Source of the DNA: Spongiactinospora rosea
Lineage (GTDB): Bacteria > Actinomycetota > Actinomycetes > Streptosporangiales > Streptosporangiaceae
Reading direction: 5' to 3'
Assembly: GCF_003315795.1 (NCBI RefSeq)
Contig: NZ_QMEY01000039.1
Coordinates: 1-54,391, forward strand
Length of the DNA: 54,391 bases
Below, piece by piece: positions 25,039-34,300 of the stretch. How positions within the stretch are numbered: position 1 is the first letter of the stretch; every line of letters begins with the position of its first letter. The notes beneath the pieces are model-generated. The model searched no databases and was not told where the DNA came from. It was given only the letters and a program-made list of their open reading frames with translations. Position numbers and translations under genes: made by a program.

Positions 25039-27152
25039 GCACGCCGACCGGCGCGGACAGGGTGGCCCTCGGTCCAGGCCCGTCGTGGGTACGCGATCAC
25101 GGTGCCCACCTGCTCGACTATGCCGGGCACCATCTCGACTCCGGGCGCGCGGTGACAGCGGTGATCACCACGCTGACGATCTGCCTGACCAGGGCCGAGC
25201 CGTACAAGGACCCGGCGGCCCGCCAGGGCGGCGTGTCGCCGCGCGGCAGGCTGCTGACCGTGCTCCGCAAGGCGTGCATGTACGGCGGTCCCGGGACGGG
25301 CGGCGCGGACCACGCGGGTCAGATCAAAAGGTACGAGTCGGGCGGTGCGCCGGGCATGCCGGACGGGCGGCTGGTCGAACGCGCCTGGACGCTCGCCGAC
25401 CCGCTGGGCACCGAGGCGCTGCGCCTGATGTACCGGCACGAGCTGGGCGCGGACGACCTGGCGCACGTACTCGGCGTGCCCGCCACGGAGATCACCAAGG
25501 TCGCCACCCGCACCCAGGACATGATCGAGACCCTGGTCAGCGGCCTGGACGCGCTCGCCCACGGCCGGGCCGCCTGCCCGGCGCTCGCGCCGCTGGCGGA
25601 CGCGCTGTTCCCGGGAGGGCTGTTCGGCGACTCCTACGACGCGCCGTCCATCATGCAGGGGCCGCGCAGTCCCGAGGAGTTCAACGAGGCGCGGATGGCG
25701 CTGGTCACGCACATGATGACGTGCCCGGTGTGCAAGCGGCCGATCAACATCCGCTACACGGTGCCGCAGATGATCTGTCATCCGCCGGTGCCACCGCTCC
25801 CGGCCGGTACCAGGCAGCGCATCCTGGACTCCCTGCCGCTCCCGCCGGAGCCGCTGACCACGCCGATCTCGACGGCCGCGCCACTGTCCGCCCCGGTCGC
25901 CGTGGCCGCCGAACGCAAGGAGTCCGCCGCGGAAGAACCGGCCCGCCCCGAAGAACCACCCGCAGAACAAACCGCCCAGATCCCCCCGAAGCCCGAGCCC
26001 AAGCCCGAGCCCGAGCCGAAGCCCGCCCCGAAGCCTGCGCCGAAGACCCCGGACGCCACTGGACCGGGCAACGCCGCACCCGACACCGCCGCACCGGACA
26101 CCACCCAGCCCGGCCTGACCTCGCCGCCCGCCGCCGGCCTGCCCGCCGCCGGGTCGTCCGCGCTGGACACCCCCCTGTACGACGCGCTGCGCTCCCAGGC
26201 GTGGGCGCGCGGCGTACTGGCCAGGACCGGTACCGCGGGCGAGGAGAAGCAGGCCGCAGGCGAAAAGCAGCCCACCGCCCCCGAGCCCCCCAGGCGGCCC
26301 GAGCGGGAGATCCCGCCGCTGCCCACCGCCCCGATGCGCGCGGTACGCGGCCCCAAACCCCCCAAGGCCGCCAAACGCCCCAAGACCACCAAGTCCCCGC
26401 ATCCCCCGCTGATGCTGCACGCCCCCGTGGCCGCCGATCCCGAGGCCACCATGCCGGGGACGGGCGCGGGGCCGGGCGCGCGCAACGAACCCCCCGGTCT
26501 GACGATCTTCGGGGAGAAGACGGCCGGGCTGCGTACCCGCCCCCGCGTCCCGACCACCATGATCAAGCTGTCGATCATCCTGGTCGCCGGGGCGGCGGGC
26601 GTGATCTTCGGGATGAGCCTGCTCACTCCGGGCGGGACCGCCACCCAGCAGACCGCGGCCACCCAGATCACCACGGACCCCGGCCTCGGCGCCAGCACCG
26701 CCCCCGTGCCCCCGGCCACCACAGAGCAGGCCGAGCCGACGGCCCCTGAGAAGACCGCCCCGGAGAAGACCGTCCCGGAGACGGCCCCCGAGACACCGCC
26801 GGAAAAGGTCCCCACGGCCGACGTCCCCACCGTGGAGTCCCGCGCCGACGGCGGCCCCCGGCTGGCCGCGCGGCTCACCGTGCCGCGCTCGGTGGCGCTC
26901 GACGACTACGGCCGCGGCAGCATCGCGATCTCGCTCACCCGTGGCCGCGCCGTCAAGTGGGAGGTGACCGCGCCCGGCCTGCAGGCCACGCCGTCCAGCG
27001 GCACCCTGCGGCCCGGCCAGCGGGCGGTGATCTCGCTGCGCGCGCTGCGCGTACGCAACTGGTGCGGCGCGGCCACGCCGATGACCGCCCCCCTGACCGT
27101 CCAGGGAGACGGCGACACGATCACCACCCCGGTGCGGTGGCGCACCTGCTGA
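25035..27152 (+). CDS. Sigma-like domain/TM helix/Ig-like (BACON-type) fusion protein
   Basis: A 705-aa fusion protein. Residues 1-190 resemble sigma-factor regions 2 and 4 (WVRDHGAHLLDYAGHHL..., LRLMYRHELGADDLAHVLGVPATEITKVATR). A Cys-rich patch follows (TCPVCKRPINIRYTVPQMICH, about 229-250), like a small zinc site. Residues 260-500 are a Pro-rich linker. One membrane helix lies at 509-532. An extracellular Ig-like domain occupies 610-705 (LTVPRSVALDDYGRGSIAISLTRGRAVKWEVTAPGL...), similar to BACON domains. It could link an outside signal to transcription or simply anchor a complex. Translationally coupled to the gene before it. Confidence 0.75.
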   Translation: MSTPTGADRVALGPGPSWVRDHGAHLLDYAGHHLDSGRAVTAVITTLTICLTRAEPYKDPAARQGGVSPRGRLLTVLRKACMYGGPGTGGADHAGQIKRYESGGAPGMPDGRLVERAWTLADPLGTEALRLMYRHELGADDLAHVLGVPATEITKVATRTQDMIETLVSGLDALAHGRAACPALAPLADALFPGGLFGDSYDAPSIMQGPRSPEEFNEARMALVTHMMTCPVCKRPINIRYTVPQMICHPPVPPLPAGTRQRILDSLPLPPEPLTTPISTAAPLSAPVAVAAERKESAAEEPARPEEPPAEQTAQIPPKPEPKPEPEPKPAPKPAPKTPDATGPGNAAPDTAAPDTTQPGLTSPPAAGLPAAGSSALDTPLYDALRSQAWARGVLARTGTAGEEKQAAGEKQPTAPEPPRRPEREIPPLPTAPMRAVRGPKPPKAAKRPKTTKSPHPPLMLHAPVAADPEATMPGTGAGPGARNEPPGLTIFGEKTAGLRTRPRVPTTMIKLSIILVAGAAGVIFGMSLLTPGGTATQQTAATQITTDPGLGASTAPVPPATTEQAEPTAPEKTAPEKTVPETAPETPPEKVPTADVPTVESRADGGPRLAARLTVPRSVALDDYGRGSIAISLTRGRAVKWEVTAPGLQATPSSGTLRPGQRAVISLRALRVRNWCGAATPMTAPLTVQGDGDTITTPVRWRTC

Positions 27153-27219
27153 CCGACGCGACCCGCCCCCGCACCCCCAAAGACCTCCAAGCCGGTAAGA
27201 CTCCGCGAAAGGACGCGAA

Positions 27220-28215
27220 ATGACGGAGCCCTCCCCCCCGATCCGCTCGGCCAAATCCGCGGCCGCGTCGCAGGAACCGATCCCCGAGTCCGTGCCGCTC
27301 ACCGCCGAGCACCTGCTCACCAACCGGCAGCCGGAACCGGCCGGGGGGTGGCGGCGGATCCTGTGGAGGCTGTCCGGCGGGCGGATCAACCCCGCGGAGT
27401 CGGCGGCCGAGCTGGAGCGGCGTACATTGATCGGGCAGGCGCAGATCCCGGTGGCCAGCGGCCACCACCGGATCGCGGTGATGAGCCTGAAGGGCGGGGT
27501 CGGCAAGACCACGACCACCGCCGCGCTCGGCAACACGCTGGCCTCGCTGCGCGGCGACCGGGTGATCGCCATCGACGCCAACCCCGACCGGGGCACGCTC
27601 GGGCTCAAGGTCAAGTCCGAGACCGCCGCGACCATCCGGACCTTCCTCGCCGAGGCCCCGCACATCGCCCGCTACGCCGACGCCCGCGCGTTCACCTCGC
27701 AGTCGGCGGCCCGGCTGGAGGTACTGGCCTCCGACGCCGACCCGGCGGTCAGTGAGGCCTTCAACGCCGAGGACTACCGCACGGTCACCAAGCTGATCGA
27801 GCGCTACTACTCGATCTGCATCACCGACTGCGGCACCGGCCTGCTGCACGGCGCGATGGGCGCGACCCTCGAACTCGCCGACCAGGTCGTCCTGGTCACC
27901 ATGGTCGCGGTGGACGGCGCCAGCTCGGCGGCGGCCACGCTCGACTGGCTGACCGCGCACGGGCACGCCGACCTGGTCAAGAACGCGATCGTGGTGCTGA
28001 ACGCCGTGGAGCGCAAGACCGACGTGGACATCGAACTGCTGGAGCGCCACTTCACCTCGCGCTGCCGCGCGGTGATCCGCGTGCCGTACGACCCGCACCT
28101 GAAGGAGGGCGCGGAGGTCGATCTGGTACGGCTGCGTCCGGCGACCAGGGCCGCGTACCTGCGCCTGTCGGCCGCGGTGGGGCTGGGCTTCTCCAAGGGG
28201 AGCCGGGGTCGTTAG
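27220..28215 (+). CDS. MinD/ParA-type ATPase
   Basis: A 331-aa protein. The deviant Walker A is KGGVGKTT (91-98), Walker A' is VIAIDANPDRGTLGLKV and the switch region is CITDCGTGLLHGAMG. A Pro-rich, about 80-residue N-terminal extension precedes the ATPase, as in MinD-like proteins of type VII secretion and conjugation-like loci (EspI type). GAAAGGA precedes the ATG. The stop overlaps the next GTG by one base. It probably positions or energises the envelope complex encoded around it. Confidence 0.88.
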   Translation: MTEPSPPIRSAKSAAASQEPIPESVPLTAEHLLTNRQPEPAGGWRRILWRLSGGRINPAESAAELERRTLIGQAQIPVASGHHRIAVMSLKGGVGKTTTTAALGNTLASLRGDRVIAIDANPDRGTLGLKVKSETAATIRTFLAEAPHIARYADARAFTSQSAARLEVLASDADPAVSEAFNAEDYRTVTKLIERYYSICITDCGTGLLHGAMGATLELADQVVLVTMVAVDGASSAAATLDWLTAHGHADLVKNAIVVLNAVERKTDVDIELLERHFTSRCRAVIRVPYDPHLKEGAEVDLVRLRPATRAAYLRLSAAVGLGFSKGSRGR

Positions 28216-28952
28216 TGAAGATCACCGAAGATCCGGTACTGGACTGGGGACTGGGCCCGCCCCGCCACACGCTGCGCTGGGTGCTCATCGCCCTGGTCGC
28301 GGCGGTGGCCGCGGGGTTCGTGGTGTGGATCCTGTTCCGGTCCGACCCGGCGCCGACCCAGGCGGCGACCGCGCGCACCGAGCCCGCGGGGATCATGCTG
28401 GCGAAGCCGTCCGGGTTCCACGGCGAGGGCGGTTATCCGATCGGCTTCCCCAAATCCGAACTGGGCGCGGCCTCGGCCGCCGCCGCCGCGCTGGAGGCGG
28501 CCTGGACCCTCGACCCGGACCAGGCCGAGCAGGCCGCGGTCCTGTACGCGCCGCCGGACCAGCAGGAGGCCGCCCGCGACGGGGCGGCGGCGGTGGTACG
28601 CGAATGGCGTAAGACGCTCGGGCTGCCCGAGGAGGGCGCACTCCCGCCCGGCGCGAGCATGCGCACCACCACCATCGGCGTCCAGTGGCGCTCGCGCGCC
28701 GCGGACCAGGTGGAGGTCTCCGTACTGGTACAGGTGACCGCCACCAAGGAGGCCGGGCAGAACGCCCCGGCCTACTCAAGCCCCTACGCCATGAGCCTGC
28801 TCATGGCATGGCGGCCGGACGCACGCGGTGGCACCCGCGGTGACTGGGTCAACATCCCTGATCCGCAGCAGGTCGTCGTGCCGAAGGTCGCCGCCCCCGG
28901 CACCCCCGAGTTCCGCGCGGCGGGCTGGAAGCCCATCGCGGGAACCCGGTGA
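28215..28952 (+). CDS. Bitopic membrane protein with NTF2/VirB8-like outer domain
   Basis: A 245-aa protein with a GTG start overlapping the preceding stop (TAGTG). Residues 20-42 form a membrane helix (LRWVLIALVAAVAAGFVVWILF). The outer part (about 70-230) runs helix, helix, long beta-sheet: AAAALEAAWTLDPDQAEQAAVLYAPP..., TTIGVQWRSRAADQVEVSVLVQVTATK, YAMSLLMAWRP. That layout matches NTF2-fold VirB8/TcpC-like proteins of secretion systems. The assignment is by pattern, not strong sequence identity. Confidence 0.65.
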   Translation: MKITEDPVLDWGLGPPRHTLRWVLIALVAAVAAGFVVWILFRSDPAPTQAATARTEPAGIMLAKPSGFHGEGGYPIGFPKSELGAASAAAAALEAAWTLDPDQAEQAAVLYAPPDQQEAARDGAAAVVREWRKTLGLPEEGALPPGASMRTTTIGVQWRSRAADQVEVSVLVQVTATKEAGQNAPAYSSPYAMSLLMAWRPDARGGTRGDWVNIPDPQQVVVPKVAAPGTPEFRAAGWKPIAGTR

Positions 28953-28987
28953 ACCGCACTGAATCCGCAGATCGAGGAGGACGCTAT

Positions 28988-30223
28988 ATGGCCCAACGCA
29001 GTCCCTCAAAGCGCGTCACCCTGGTCTCCGGGCTCGTCCTGACCGGGCTCTCGGCGACCACGGGCGCGGTGATCACGCATCCGTGGGTCGCCATGGCGCA
29101 GCCGGTACCGGAGGCCGCGGCCTCCCTCATACCGGGCGAACCTCCACCGAACGACCCGATCGACGTGGAGAAGATGCCGCCGCCGTTCGAGGAGCGCAAG
29201 CCCGAGCCGAAGCCGGAGCCCAAACCCGAGCCCAAACCGGAGCCCAAGCCCAAGCCGGAACCAGAGCCCGAGCCCGAGGTGACCGACGACGGCGAACCCG
29301 ACCCGGAGGAGACGCCGGAGGAGGCCGCGCCCGACCCCGACGCCACGCCCGAGCGCAAGGCCCCCCGGCAGCGGCAGCAGCCGAAGCCGCAGCCCAGGCC
29401 GAGTGAGCCGTCCAAGCCGGAGCCGACCGCGGACGACGAGAAGGACAAGGACAAGGAGCCGAAGCCGTCGGTGTCGGCCCAGCCCAACCCGGGTCCGACG
29501 CAGCAGCCCACCAAGAAGCCGGACCCCGACCCGAAGCCGGACCCCTCAAAGACCGACAAACCCGAGAAGCCCGAGAAGCCGGAAAAGCCCGACGAGAAGC
29601 CCACGGACAAGCCGAAGCCCACCGACAAGCCACGTCCGACGGACAAGCCCAAGCCGCCCCAGAAGCCCACGCAGGAACCCCCCAAGGAGCCCGCCAAGCC
29701 GCCCGCCAAGGAGCCGACGAAGGAGCCGGCGAAGCCCCCGGCCCCCAAGCCGTCGCCGACCGGCGAGGTGGGCGAGGCGCCGCCCGTCAAGCAGCCGGAC
29801 TCGCGGCAGCTCGCGGCCCCGCAGCAGAAGAACCGGCGGACCAGGCCGGTCCTCCCGCTGCCGCCGCTGGCCAAGCCCGCCCGCCCGGATGGCGCCTGCG
29901 TGCCGTTCAAGGACGCGAACTGCTGGAGCCTCGCGCCCTGGCGCGGCCGTACCACCAGCGGGGCCGACCAGGGCGGCTCGTCCGGCCTGGGCGACTCCGG
30001 TTCGCCGCTGGCGCTGCCCAAGCGGCAGGCCGAGGCCGCGAACGCGCCGCGCTGGGCGTTCGCTCCCCCGATCGCGGCGCCCGCCGCCCGTTCCGGTAAC
30101 GGATCGCAGGACACGTCCGTGTCCGACGGCACCGCGTCGGCCCCCGTGCCGCCGCGTCCGGCCGGGTGCTGGACGTTCAGCATCTCCTCGCAGTGCGCCC
30201 GCGCCCAGGACCCGCCGTCGTGA
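28988..30223 (+). CDS. Lys/Pro-rich secreted cell-wall protein
   Basis: A 411-aa protein. The ATG at 28988 has AGGAGG eight bases upstream; an in-frame GTG at 28949 overlapping the preceding gene is the alternative. The signal peptide is MAQRSPSKRVTLVSGLVLTG..., with cleavage near MAQP. Residues 55-285 are KPEPKPEP-, DKPEKPEKP- and KPTDKPKP-type repeats without predicted fold, suited to crossing peptidoglycan. The C-terminal 100 residues have four Cys in two pairs (CVPFKDANC, CWTFSISSQC). The stop overlaps the next GTG. No family is recognised. Confidence 0.7.
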   Translation: MAQRSPSKRVTLVSGLVLTGLSATTGAVITHPWVAMAQPVPEAAASLIPGEPPPNDPIDVEKMPPPFEERKPEPKPEPKPEPKPEPKPKPEPEPEPEVTDDGEPDPEETPEEAAPDPDATPERKAPRQRQQPKPQPRPSEPSKPEPTADDEKDKDKEPKPSVSAQPNPGPTQQPTKKPDPDPKPDPSKTDKPEKPEKPEKPDEKPTDKPKPTDKPRPTDKPKPPQKPTQEPPKEPAKPPAKEPTKEPAKPPAPKPSPTGEVGEAPPVKQPDSRQLAAPQQKNRRTRPVLPLPPLAKPARPDGACVPFKDANCWSLAPWRGRTTSGADQGGSSGLGDSGSPLALPKRQAEAANAPRWAFAPPIAAPAARSGNGSQDTSVSDGTASAPVPPRPAGCWTFSISSQCARAQDPPS

Positions 30224-30987
30224 TCGCCCGCCCGGTGCTGCGGGCCGCCGTGGTGGGCATGGCGGTCACCCTCGCCCTCGGCGGCCTCACCGCCGCCCGG
30301 GGCGACACCGCCGTACGACGGGCGGACTGCACCGCCACCCCGGAGGGCGCGAACCCCGACTGGGGCGCGCCCATCTGGTGTGAGGACTTCGAGTCCCAGC
30401 TCGACCGCGAGAACTGGTTCGTCTACGACTCGGCGGGCCACGCGGGCAAGGGCCGGCGTTCCCCCGGCCAGGCGTTCATCGGGGACGGCGCGCTCTACCT
30501 GTACGGCACCGCCAAGGGCACCACCGCGGGGCTCGCCACCCGCTACGTCCAGTCCCACGGCCGCTGGGAGGCCAGGATCCGGCTCTATGCGGGAGCCGGT
30601 TCCTACCATCCGGTGGCACTGCTGTGGCCGCAGCAGGGCGGCGGCGGGGTGGACAGCGCGACCGGCGAGGAGATCGCCTTCCTTGAGGTCATCGACGACC
30701 CGGAACGGCAGCGCCCGAACCTGTTCATGAAGACCCCCGAGGGCGGCAAGGAGGGCGTCAGCGGCGAACTCGACATGACCGCTTACCACACGTACGCGGT
30801 GGAGAACACGCCCGAGGGCGTGGTCGGGTACATCGACGGCCAGGAGTGGTTCCGCTCCGCCAACTCCACGCAGAGCCCGATGGCGGCCTGCCTCCAGCTC
30901 GACTGGTTCCCCGACGGCAAGGACCGCGGCGACGCCTGGATGGAGGTGGACTGGCTGCGCATCTACCCCATGCAGGAATCTCAGTGA
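30220..30987 (+). CDS. Secreted GH16-like jelly-roll protein with altered active site
   Basis: A 255-aa protein with a signal peptide (residues 1-27). WCEDFES, GALYLYGTAKG, YVQSHGRWEARIRL and WMEVDWLRIYP follow the concanavalin-like fold of glycoside hydrolase family 16. The catalytic motif is usually ExDxxE (EIDFLE). Here it reads EIAFLE (151-156), so both Glu remain but the middle Asp is Ala. This may reduce or abolish hydrolysis and favour glycan binding. It is the last gene of the cluster; its GTG overlaps the previous stop, and a strong terminator follows. Confidence 0.8.
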   Translation: MIARPVLRAAVVGMAVTLALGGLTAARGDTAVRRADCTATPEGANPDWGAPIWCEDFESQLDRENWFVYDSAGHAGKGRRSPGQAFIGDGALYLYGTAKGTTAGLATRYVQSHGRWEARIRLYAGAGSYHPVALLWPQQGGGGVDSATGEEIAFLEVIDDPERQRPNLFMKTPEGGKEGVSGELDMTAYHTYAVENTPEGVVGYIDGQEWFRSANSTQSPMAACLQLDWFPDGKDRGDAWMEVDWLRIYPMQESQ

Positions 30988-31011
30988 TCCCTGTCGTCGA
31001 GGACGCTTTGT

Positions 31012-31042
31012 AAGGCCGCGGCCGGAAACCGGTCGCGGCCTT
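31012..31042 (+). terminator. Strong hairpin terminator after the envelope cluster
   Basis: AAGGCCGCGGCCGG pairs with CCGGTCGCGGCCTT around an AAA loop (14-bp stem, one mismatch) and is followed by TTCC. It closes the six-gene unit. Confidence 0.85.
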
Positions 31043-31117
31043 TCCATGTCACGAGATGATAACGACACGCGGGCGTAAGTGGACAGAAAGTGGACTGTCG
31101 ACTGGATACCGGCCGAA

Positions 31118-31294
31118 TTACGCTGCGATCAGCGGCAGGGTGATCGCGAACACTCCGGCCGCCGGCGATGCCAGACCGAACGCCCCGGCGACCCACTTCC
31201 AGCGCGGAGCCCGTCGCCACCCCACCCATTCCCAGCATGCTCTGTGCCCGTGCCCGCCGCTTGGGCCGGCGCCTGGGCGATTCCCCGTCGTCAT
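31118..31294 (-). CDS. 58-aa small membrane protein
   Basis: ATG to TAA frame of 58 codons. Hydrophilic Gly/His N-terminus (MTTGNRPGAGPSGGHGHRAC), a basic-aromatic stretch (WEWVGWRRAPRWKW), then one membrane helix to the end (VAGAFGLASPAAGVFAITLPLIAA). The composition is very unlike random sequence in this GC range. The ribosome binding site is weak. It is divergent from the large nuclease gene. No family is recognised. Confidence 0.5.
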   Translation of the reverse strand: MTTGNRPGAGPSGGHGHRACWEWVGWRRAPRWKWVAGAFGLASPAAGVFAITLPLIAA

Positions 31295-31343
31295 CGCCAG
31301 TCCAGAACCACGCTGTCATAACGCGTTACCCGGAAAGGGACAA

Positions 31344-34300
31344 ATGTCTGGATTATTAGGACGATGGCGACGCCGAACGGCCGACCTGCTGGCTTTGACG
31401 CTGGTCGCCGGACTGCTCGTCATCGTACCGACCACACCGTCCGCCCAGGCGGCCGTCACGAAGGTCGCGATGACCTGGAACCTGGCCGGAGGCGGGGACA
31501 CCCCCCGCACGGTGCCCGCCCTGATGCGTGACAACAGGGTCACCGTCGCCGCTCTCCAGGAAGTGGCCAACGGGAATTTCATGGGCCTCACTCCCACGAA
31601 TCACGACGTGCCCTACCTCAACCGAGACGGGAAACCCTCGACCCCGCAGCGATGGCGGGTCGAGCAGTACACCATTGCCAACGACATCAACGCGACCGCC
31701 TTTGTGATCAGGACCCATTCCAACAACCGAGGTCTCGCGGTCGTCACCACTGACAACATCGCCAACGTGACGGCGAACGTACACGTCCTCAACATACAGA
31801 AGGACCGGAAAGACAAAACGGCATTTCCCGCCCTGGGAGTAAAGGTGGGGGATGCCTGGTACTACTCCATCCACGCCACCACACAGCCGAAACGCGCCAA
31901 CAACAACGCGGACCTGCTGCTTGAGGACATCGCCACCCTGCACGGGCAGCCCGGCTTCGACAGCGACTGGGCCGTGATGGGCGACTGGAACAGATACCCC
32001 ACCGAAGATGGGACTGCCTGGCGGGCGGCGACGAGAAACCTCAGAGGTGACGCGCTGACCAGCTTTTCGGTAAGCCAGATGGCATTGAGCGTCGCCACCG
32101 ACCTCGATCCCGGCGAGCGCATCATTTCGCAGGGCGCGAAGACCTACGAGGGCGGAGCCCAACTCGATTACATGGTGGCCAAGGGCGCAGGCGACAACTA
32201 CCACGCCAGCCGGGCGAAATCGACGCACAAGTCCGACCACTATCCGGTCTTCTTCGGCCCGGCCAGCAATCCCGGCACCTGCGTGGGCGGCCCGTCACCG
32301 TCACCGTCACCGTCACCGGCGGACGCGGTGCGCGCAGCCGCCGAGGAGGCCTGTCCCATCGACGACGTGCCGGCCATGGCCGTCTCGATGGGGGACAGCT
32401 ACATCTCCGGCGAGGCAGGGCGCTGGCAGGGCAATGCCAATGCCCCCGACAGGGGCGATTCCTATGGCACTGACCGGGCCGCCGACGGCACACAGGTCTA
32501 TGAGAAGAACGGCGACGGCAGCGACGCGTGTCACCGCTCGGACGTCGCGGAGATCAAGGGCGCCGAGATCGCCGGAGTACCGAAGAGCCGCATGTTCAAC
32601 ATCGCGTGCTCGGGCGCCGAGACCAAGCACCTGCTCTCGGAGTCCTTCAAGGGGGAGAGGCCGCAGATCGAGCAGCTCACCGACCTCGCCGGGGAGTTCC
32701 AGGCGAACACGATCGTGGTGTCCATCGGCGGTAACGACCTCGGGTTCGCCAAGATCGTGGAGTCGTGTGGCAACCAGTTCATGAAGTTCTTCGGGTCCTG
32801 CTACCTCGCCGCCGACAGGATTCTCAAGGAGCGGCTCCCCAACGTGGGCAGGGACGTCGCCCGTGTCCTTTCCACCATTCGCGACACCATGGCCGAGGCC
32901 GGGCAGGACGAGACCAGCTACCGGCTCATCATCCAGTCCTACCCGTCTCCATTGCCCTCCGCCGAGGAGGTGAGGTACCCGGGCGACCACTATGACCGGT
33001 ACATCCAGGGCGGCTGCCCCTTCTACGACGACGACCTGAATTGGACGCACGACGGTGCCATGAAAGGCATCGGAGACATGCTGCGAGGGGCGGCCGATGA
33101 GACGGGCGCGGCCTTTCTCGACCTGAAAGACGCGTTCGCCGGGCACGAGCTGTGCTCGAAGTCCACCCGGCAGGCGAAGTCCAGCGAATCGCTGGCCAAT
33201 CCCATTCCGATGGCCGAGGCCGAGTGGGTCCGGTTCGTCCAGGGCTACACCTCCGCGGGCGACTGGGTGGAGGCCATCCACCCGAACGCGTTCGGCCAGA
33301 AGGTCCTCAGCGACTGCCTCACCGACGCCGTCCAGAGGATGGCGACCTCGAATCAGCGACACCTCTCGTGCGCCGGGAGGCCGGACGGACCGGGCATGCG
33401 GCTCCGTCCCATGGCTCTGGGGTCGTCCACCACCTGGGGTCAGGGCAGTTCACACGGCAACGGTTACCGGGACGTCGCCGGTCGGGGGCTTCAGACCCTG
33501 CTCGACGGCAGCACGCCGATCGGCTCCTCTCCTCCTGTGGACTGGGTCGGCTCGGTGAAGGTCGGCACCATGGCCGACCGGGACGTGGAGGGGTGGCGAG
33601 GCTTCCGGATCCACGAGATCGCCGGCAAGGCGGACTGCGCCGTAGAGACCTACCAGCCCAACGTCATCACGTTGATCGCCGGCGGCAACGACGTCACCCA
33701 GAACTACGAGATGGGCGGCGCCATCGGCCGGCTTGAGTCATTGATCGAACAGGTCGGCCGCGACGCCCCCGGCACCACCGTGCTGGTGGCCGGAATCCAG
33801 CACTACCACGACGCCGCCACCGACGAGCGCGGCGAGGCTTTCACCGCCCAGATCCCCGGCCTGGTGAACCGGCTGGTGGGACGTGGCCTGCGGGTGGTGT
33901 ACACCGACATCACCCGGCTGGGCGACGCCGACATCGGCTCTGACGGCGTCCACCCCAACGACCAGGGCTACGCGAAGATCGGCGAGGCGTTCGTCGAGGC
34001 CGCGGCCAAGGCGTGGGACCGAAAGTGGATCCGGCCCCCCAATCCCCAGGCACCGGACGCCGGCTCCAACCCCTGTGGCTCCAGAGACGACGGTGGAGGC
34101 GATCCGGAGGACGACCCGCACGACCTGGGCCAGTACTGGGAGGGCCGCGGCGTCATCCAGCCCGAGGGACGTCCCGGCGCGGTCAAGCTGTGGATGGCGG
34201 ACATCAACCGGGACCGCAAGGCCGAGCAGATCGTGGTCAGGAAGGACGGTTCCTTCGACTTCTACTGGAACGACGGCCCCGACGGGAACGGCTGGAAGCC

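Noticed and set aside
24636..27665. 1009-codon minus-strand frame across the sigma-like/Ig-like gene
   Set aside because: Shadow frame spanning two real genes; low-complexity Gly/Arg sequence.
29403..30383. Arg/Ser-rich frame overlapping the Lys/Pro-rich gene
   Set aside because: Out-of-frame reading of KP repeats gives artificial RS repeats; the signal peptide and ribosome binding site support the other frame.
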